From positions 6,572,001 through 6,636,000 of the forward strand of contig NW_027478168.1 in NCBI RefSeq assembly GCF_051020975.1: 64,000 nt of DNA. The letters run 5' to 3'. Shown here one piece after another: positions 62,101 through 64,000 of this stretch. The position numbers and the translations under genes are program-made. Source of the DNA: Osmia lignaria lignaria. Lineage: Eukaryota > Arthropoda > Insecta > Hymenoptera > Megachilidae. How positions within the stretch are numbered: position 1 is the first letter of the stretch; each line of letters starts with the position of its first letter. The notes under the pieces were generated by a model that saw nothing but the letters and a program-made list of their open reading frames with translations, was not told the origin of the DNA and ran no database searches.

Positions 62101-64000
62101 GACATATTTCGAGATATTTCTTCTTCTTGTTGTTCTTCTTCTGCACAGCTAAACTGGAAATGGCATTTCCAGCTCGCAATACTGCAGAGTTATCTAAAAG
62201 AAAGGGGCCACGGTGTTTCTGTATCTCTATTATGTTGGTGCGGCTTCGGAACTTTTAAATATCTCGATATATCTCGAAAACTACGCTTCTGATCAAAAAA
62301 TATCGTAGAACATAAATTGTAGGAAATATAATTCTCTACAAAAAATATCTCTTAACATTTTGCCATAGCTCGCTTCGTTTCCGAGATATTTGCAGATTCA
62401 GCTCAAATGAACGGGCCTGACGGACATATTTCGAGATATTTCTTCTTCTTGTTGTTCTTCTTCTGCACAGCTAAGCTGGAAGTGGCATTTGCAGCTCGCA
62501 ATAGTGCAGAGTTATCTCAATGAAAGGGGCCACGGTGTTTCTGTATCTCTATTATGTTGGTGCGGCTTCGGAACTTTTAAATATCTTGATATATCTCGAG
62601 AACTACGCATCTGATCAAAAAATATCGTAGAACATAAAAAGTAGGAAACCTAATTCTCTACAAATAAAGTCTCATAACATTTTGCCATAGCTCGCTTCGT
62701 TTCCGAGATATTTGCAGATATATCTCAAGGGAAGGGGCCTGACGGACATATTTCGAGATATTTCTTCTTGTTGTTCTTCTTCTGCACAGCTAAACTGGAA
62801 GTGGCATTTGCGGCTCGCACTAGTGCAGAGTTATCTCAAAGAAAGGGGCCACGGTGTTTCTGTATCTCTATTATGTTGGTGCGGCTTCGGAACTTTTAAA
62901 TATCTCGATATATCTCGAAAACTACGCTTCTGATAAAAAAATATCATTGAACATAAATTGTAGGAAACATAATTCTCTACAAAAAACGTCTCTTAACATT
63001 TTGCCATAGCTCTCTTCGTTTCCGAGATATTTGCAGATTCAGCTCAAAGGAACGGGCCTGACGGACATATTTCGAGATATTTCTTCTTCTTGTTGTTCTT
63101 CTTCTGCACAGCTAAGCTGGAAGTGGCATTTGCAGCTCGCAATAGTGCAGAGTTAGCTCAATAAAAGGGGCCACGGTGTTTCTGTATCTCTATTATGTTG
63201 GTGCGGCTTCGGTACTTTTAAATATCTTGATATATCTCGAGAACTACGCATCTGATCAAAAAATATCATAGAACATAAAAAGTAGGAAACTTAATTCTCT
63301 ACAAAAAAGGTCTCTTAACATTTTGCCATAGCTCGCTTTGTTTCCGAGATATTTGCAGATTTATCTCAAGGGAAGGGGCCTGACGGACATGTTTCGAGAT
63401 ATTTCTTCTTCTTGTTGTTCTTCTTCTGCACAGCTAAGCTGGAAGTGGCATTTGCAGCTCGCAATAGTGCAGAGTTATCTCAAAGAAAGGGGCCACGGTG
63501 TTTCTGTATTTCTATTATGTTGGTGCGGCTTCGGAACTTTTAAATATCTTGATATATCTCGAGAACTACGCACCTGATCAAAAAATATCATAGAACATAA
63601 AAAGTAGGAAGCTTAATTCTCTACAAAAAAGGTCTCTTAACATTTTGCCATAGCTCGCTTCGTTTCCGAGATATTTGCAGATTCAGCTCAAAGGAACGGG
63701 CCTGACGGACATATTTCGAGATATTTCTTCTTCTTGTTGTTCTTCTTCTGCACAGCTAAGCTGGAAGTGGCATTTGCAGCTCGCAATAGTGCAGAGTTAT
63801 CTCAATGAAAGGGGCCACGGTGTTTCTGTATCTCTATTATGTTGGTGCGGCTTCGGAACTTTTAAATATCTTGATATATCTCGAGAACTACGCATCTGAT
63901 CAAAAAATATCGTAGAACATAAAAAGTAGGAAACTTAATTCTCTACAAATAAAGTCTCATAACATTTTGCCATAGCTCGCTTCGTTTCCGAGATATTTGC
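59170..64000 (+). repeat. Right-hand mosaic (m184-m198 and 4 bp of m199)
   Basis: m184-m185 continue the 8-mer (ggtggggc, ttgcatatt). m185, m186, m191 and m192 share caatcgtgcag. m186 and m191 share gatattttttc. m194, m196 and m198 carry the cagattcagctc leader with aacgggcc; m194 and m198 also share caatgaaagg, atcgtagaac and aataaagtctcat at a spacing of 1285 bp. The array continues past the right edge. Confidence 0.85.
62758..62790 (+). other. Loss of one TTC triplet in m195
   Basis: The pyrimidine tract reads tttcttcttgttgttc, one TTC shorter than in every other monomer I compared. This 3-bp loss accounts for the last part of the -7 bp cumulative shift. Confidence 0.88.

Larger units (their letters stand above)
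1..64000. repeat. 322-bp satellite array (198 complete monomers)
   Basis: The same 322-bp unit recurs head to tail across the whole window. Anchor words such as ctgatcaaaaaatatcat, gacggacatatttcgag and ggaacttttaaatatc recur every 322 bp on the same strand. Complete monomers begin at 248 + 322n, with a cumulative shift of -7 bp by 63675. Copies differ by scattered substitutions and a few 1-3 bp indels, and no insertion breaks the array. G+C is about 40 % in a hand-counted monomer. I do not recognise the family by name. Arrays of this kind are known from eukaryotic centromeric and pericentromeric heterochromatin; that role is inference here. Because the array has no gap or foreign DNA, every stretch longer than 300 bp is satellite only. 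Confidence 0.99.

Noticed and set aside
1..64000. CRISPR array.
   Set aside because: The period is 322 bp and the whole unit is repeated. There are no short direct repeats separating unique spacers and no cas genes.
1..64000. CENP-B-box-like site (TTCGnnnnAnnCGGG).
   Set aside because: Candidate words ttcgagatatttctt, ttcgtttccgagat and ttcggaactttta do not meet the core positions, so no match could be supported.
1..64000. Tandem rRNA, histone or tRNA gene cluster.
   Set aside because: The 322-bp unit has no rRNA or tRNA-like folds or box A/B pair that I recognise, and it is too short for a histone or rRNA repeat.
1..64000. Transposon, LTR or helitron remnants.
   Set aside because: No foreign segment, terminal repeat, target-site duplication or reverse transcriptase/transposase motif appears in any frame. 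Every monomer aligns end to end with its neighbours.

Overview
This window is one uninterrupted tandem satellite array. A 322-bp monomer repeats head to tail, always in the same orientation, from the first base to the last. There are 198 complete copies (m1 starts at 248, m198 at 63675), the 247-bp right part of m0 at the left edge and 4 bp of m199 at the right edge. The net length change over the array is only -7 bp. I find no gene, RNA gene, mobile element, CRISPR array or inverted segment. The array runs off both ends of the window.

Organism: a eukaryote, because 64 kb of pure 322-bp satellite is typical of centromeric or other heterochromatin and unknown in bacteria. A monomer is about 40 % G+C. 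It has about 12 CpG per 322 bp (hand count), close to random expectation, which argues against a heavily CpG-methylated genome such as a vertebrate's. An invertebrate, possibly an arthropod, would fit, but this is inference and I do not recognise the satellite by name.

Monomer classes used below. By the centre: R (gcggctcgcactag), Q (gcagctcgcaatag) and F (ccagctcgcaatag, usually after aaactgg). By the end: e (ctcgagaactacgcatc), k (ctcgaaaactacgcttc), q (gaacaacgcatc) and d (gatctacgcatc). Monomer boundaries are set arbitrarily at the ttgcag that follows ccgagata.

Layout by higher-order repeat (HOR). A 6/7-monomer HOR fills 1-4433. Pentamers fill 5078-11515. A 7-mer spans 10873-15379. An 11-mer with a trimer expansion spans 14092-21819. 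A mosaic with dispersed multi-monomer duplications spans 21820-32445. Dimers lie at 32768-34376, a tetramer at 35343-37918, and a 9-mer at 39529-44035. A subfamily marked by cagattcagctcaaag appears from 45002 onward. A tetramer whose two copies look identical occupies 49741-52316, and an 8-mer occupies 54016-59169. A last mosaic runs to 64000. The period therefore stays fixed at 322 bp while the HOR order changes from block to block, as expected from repeated local unequal exchange and segmental amplification. There are no genes to act together; any function would be structural, for example centromeric or heterochromatic.
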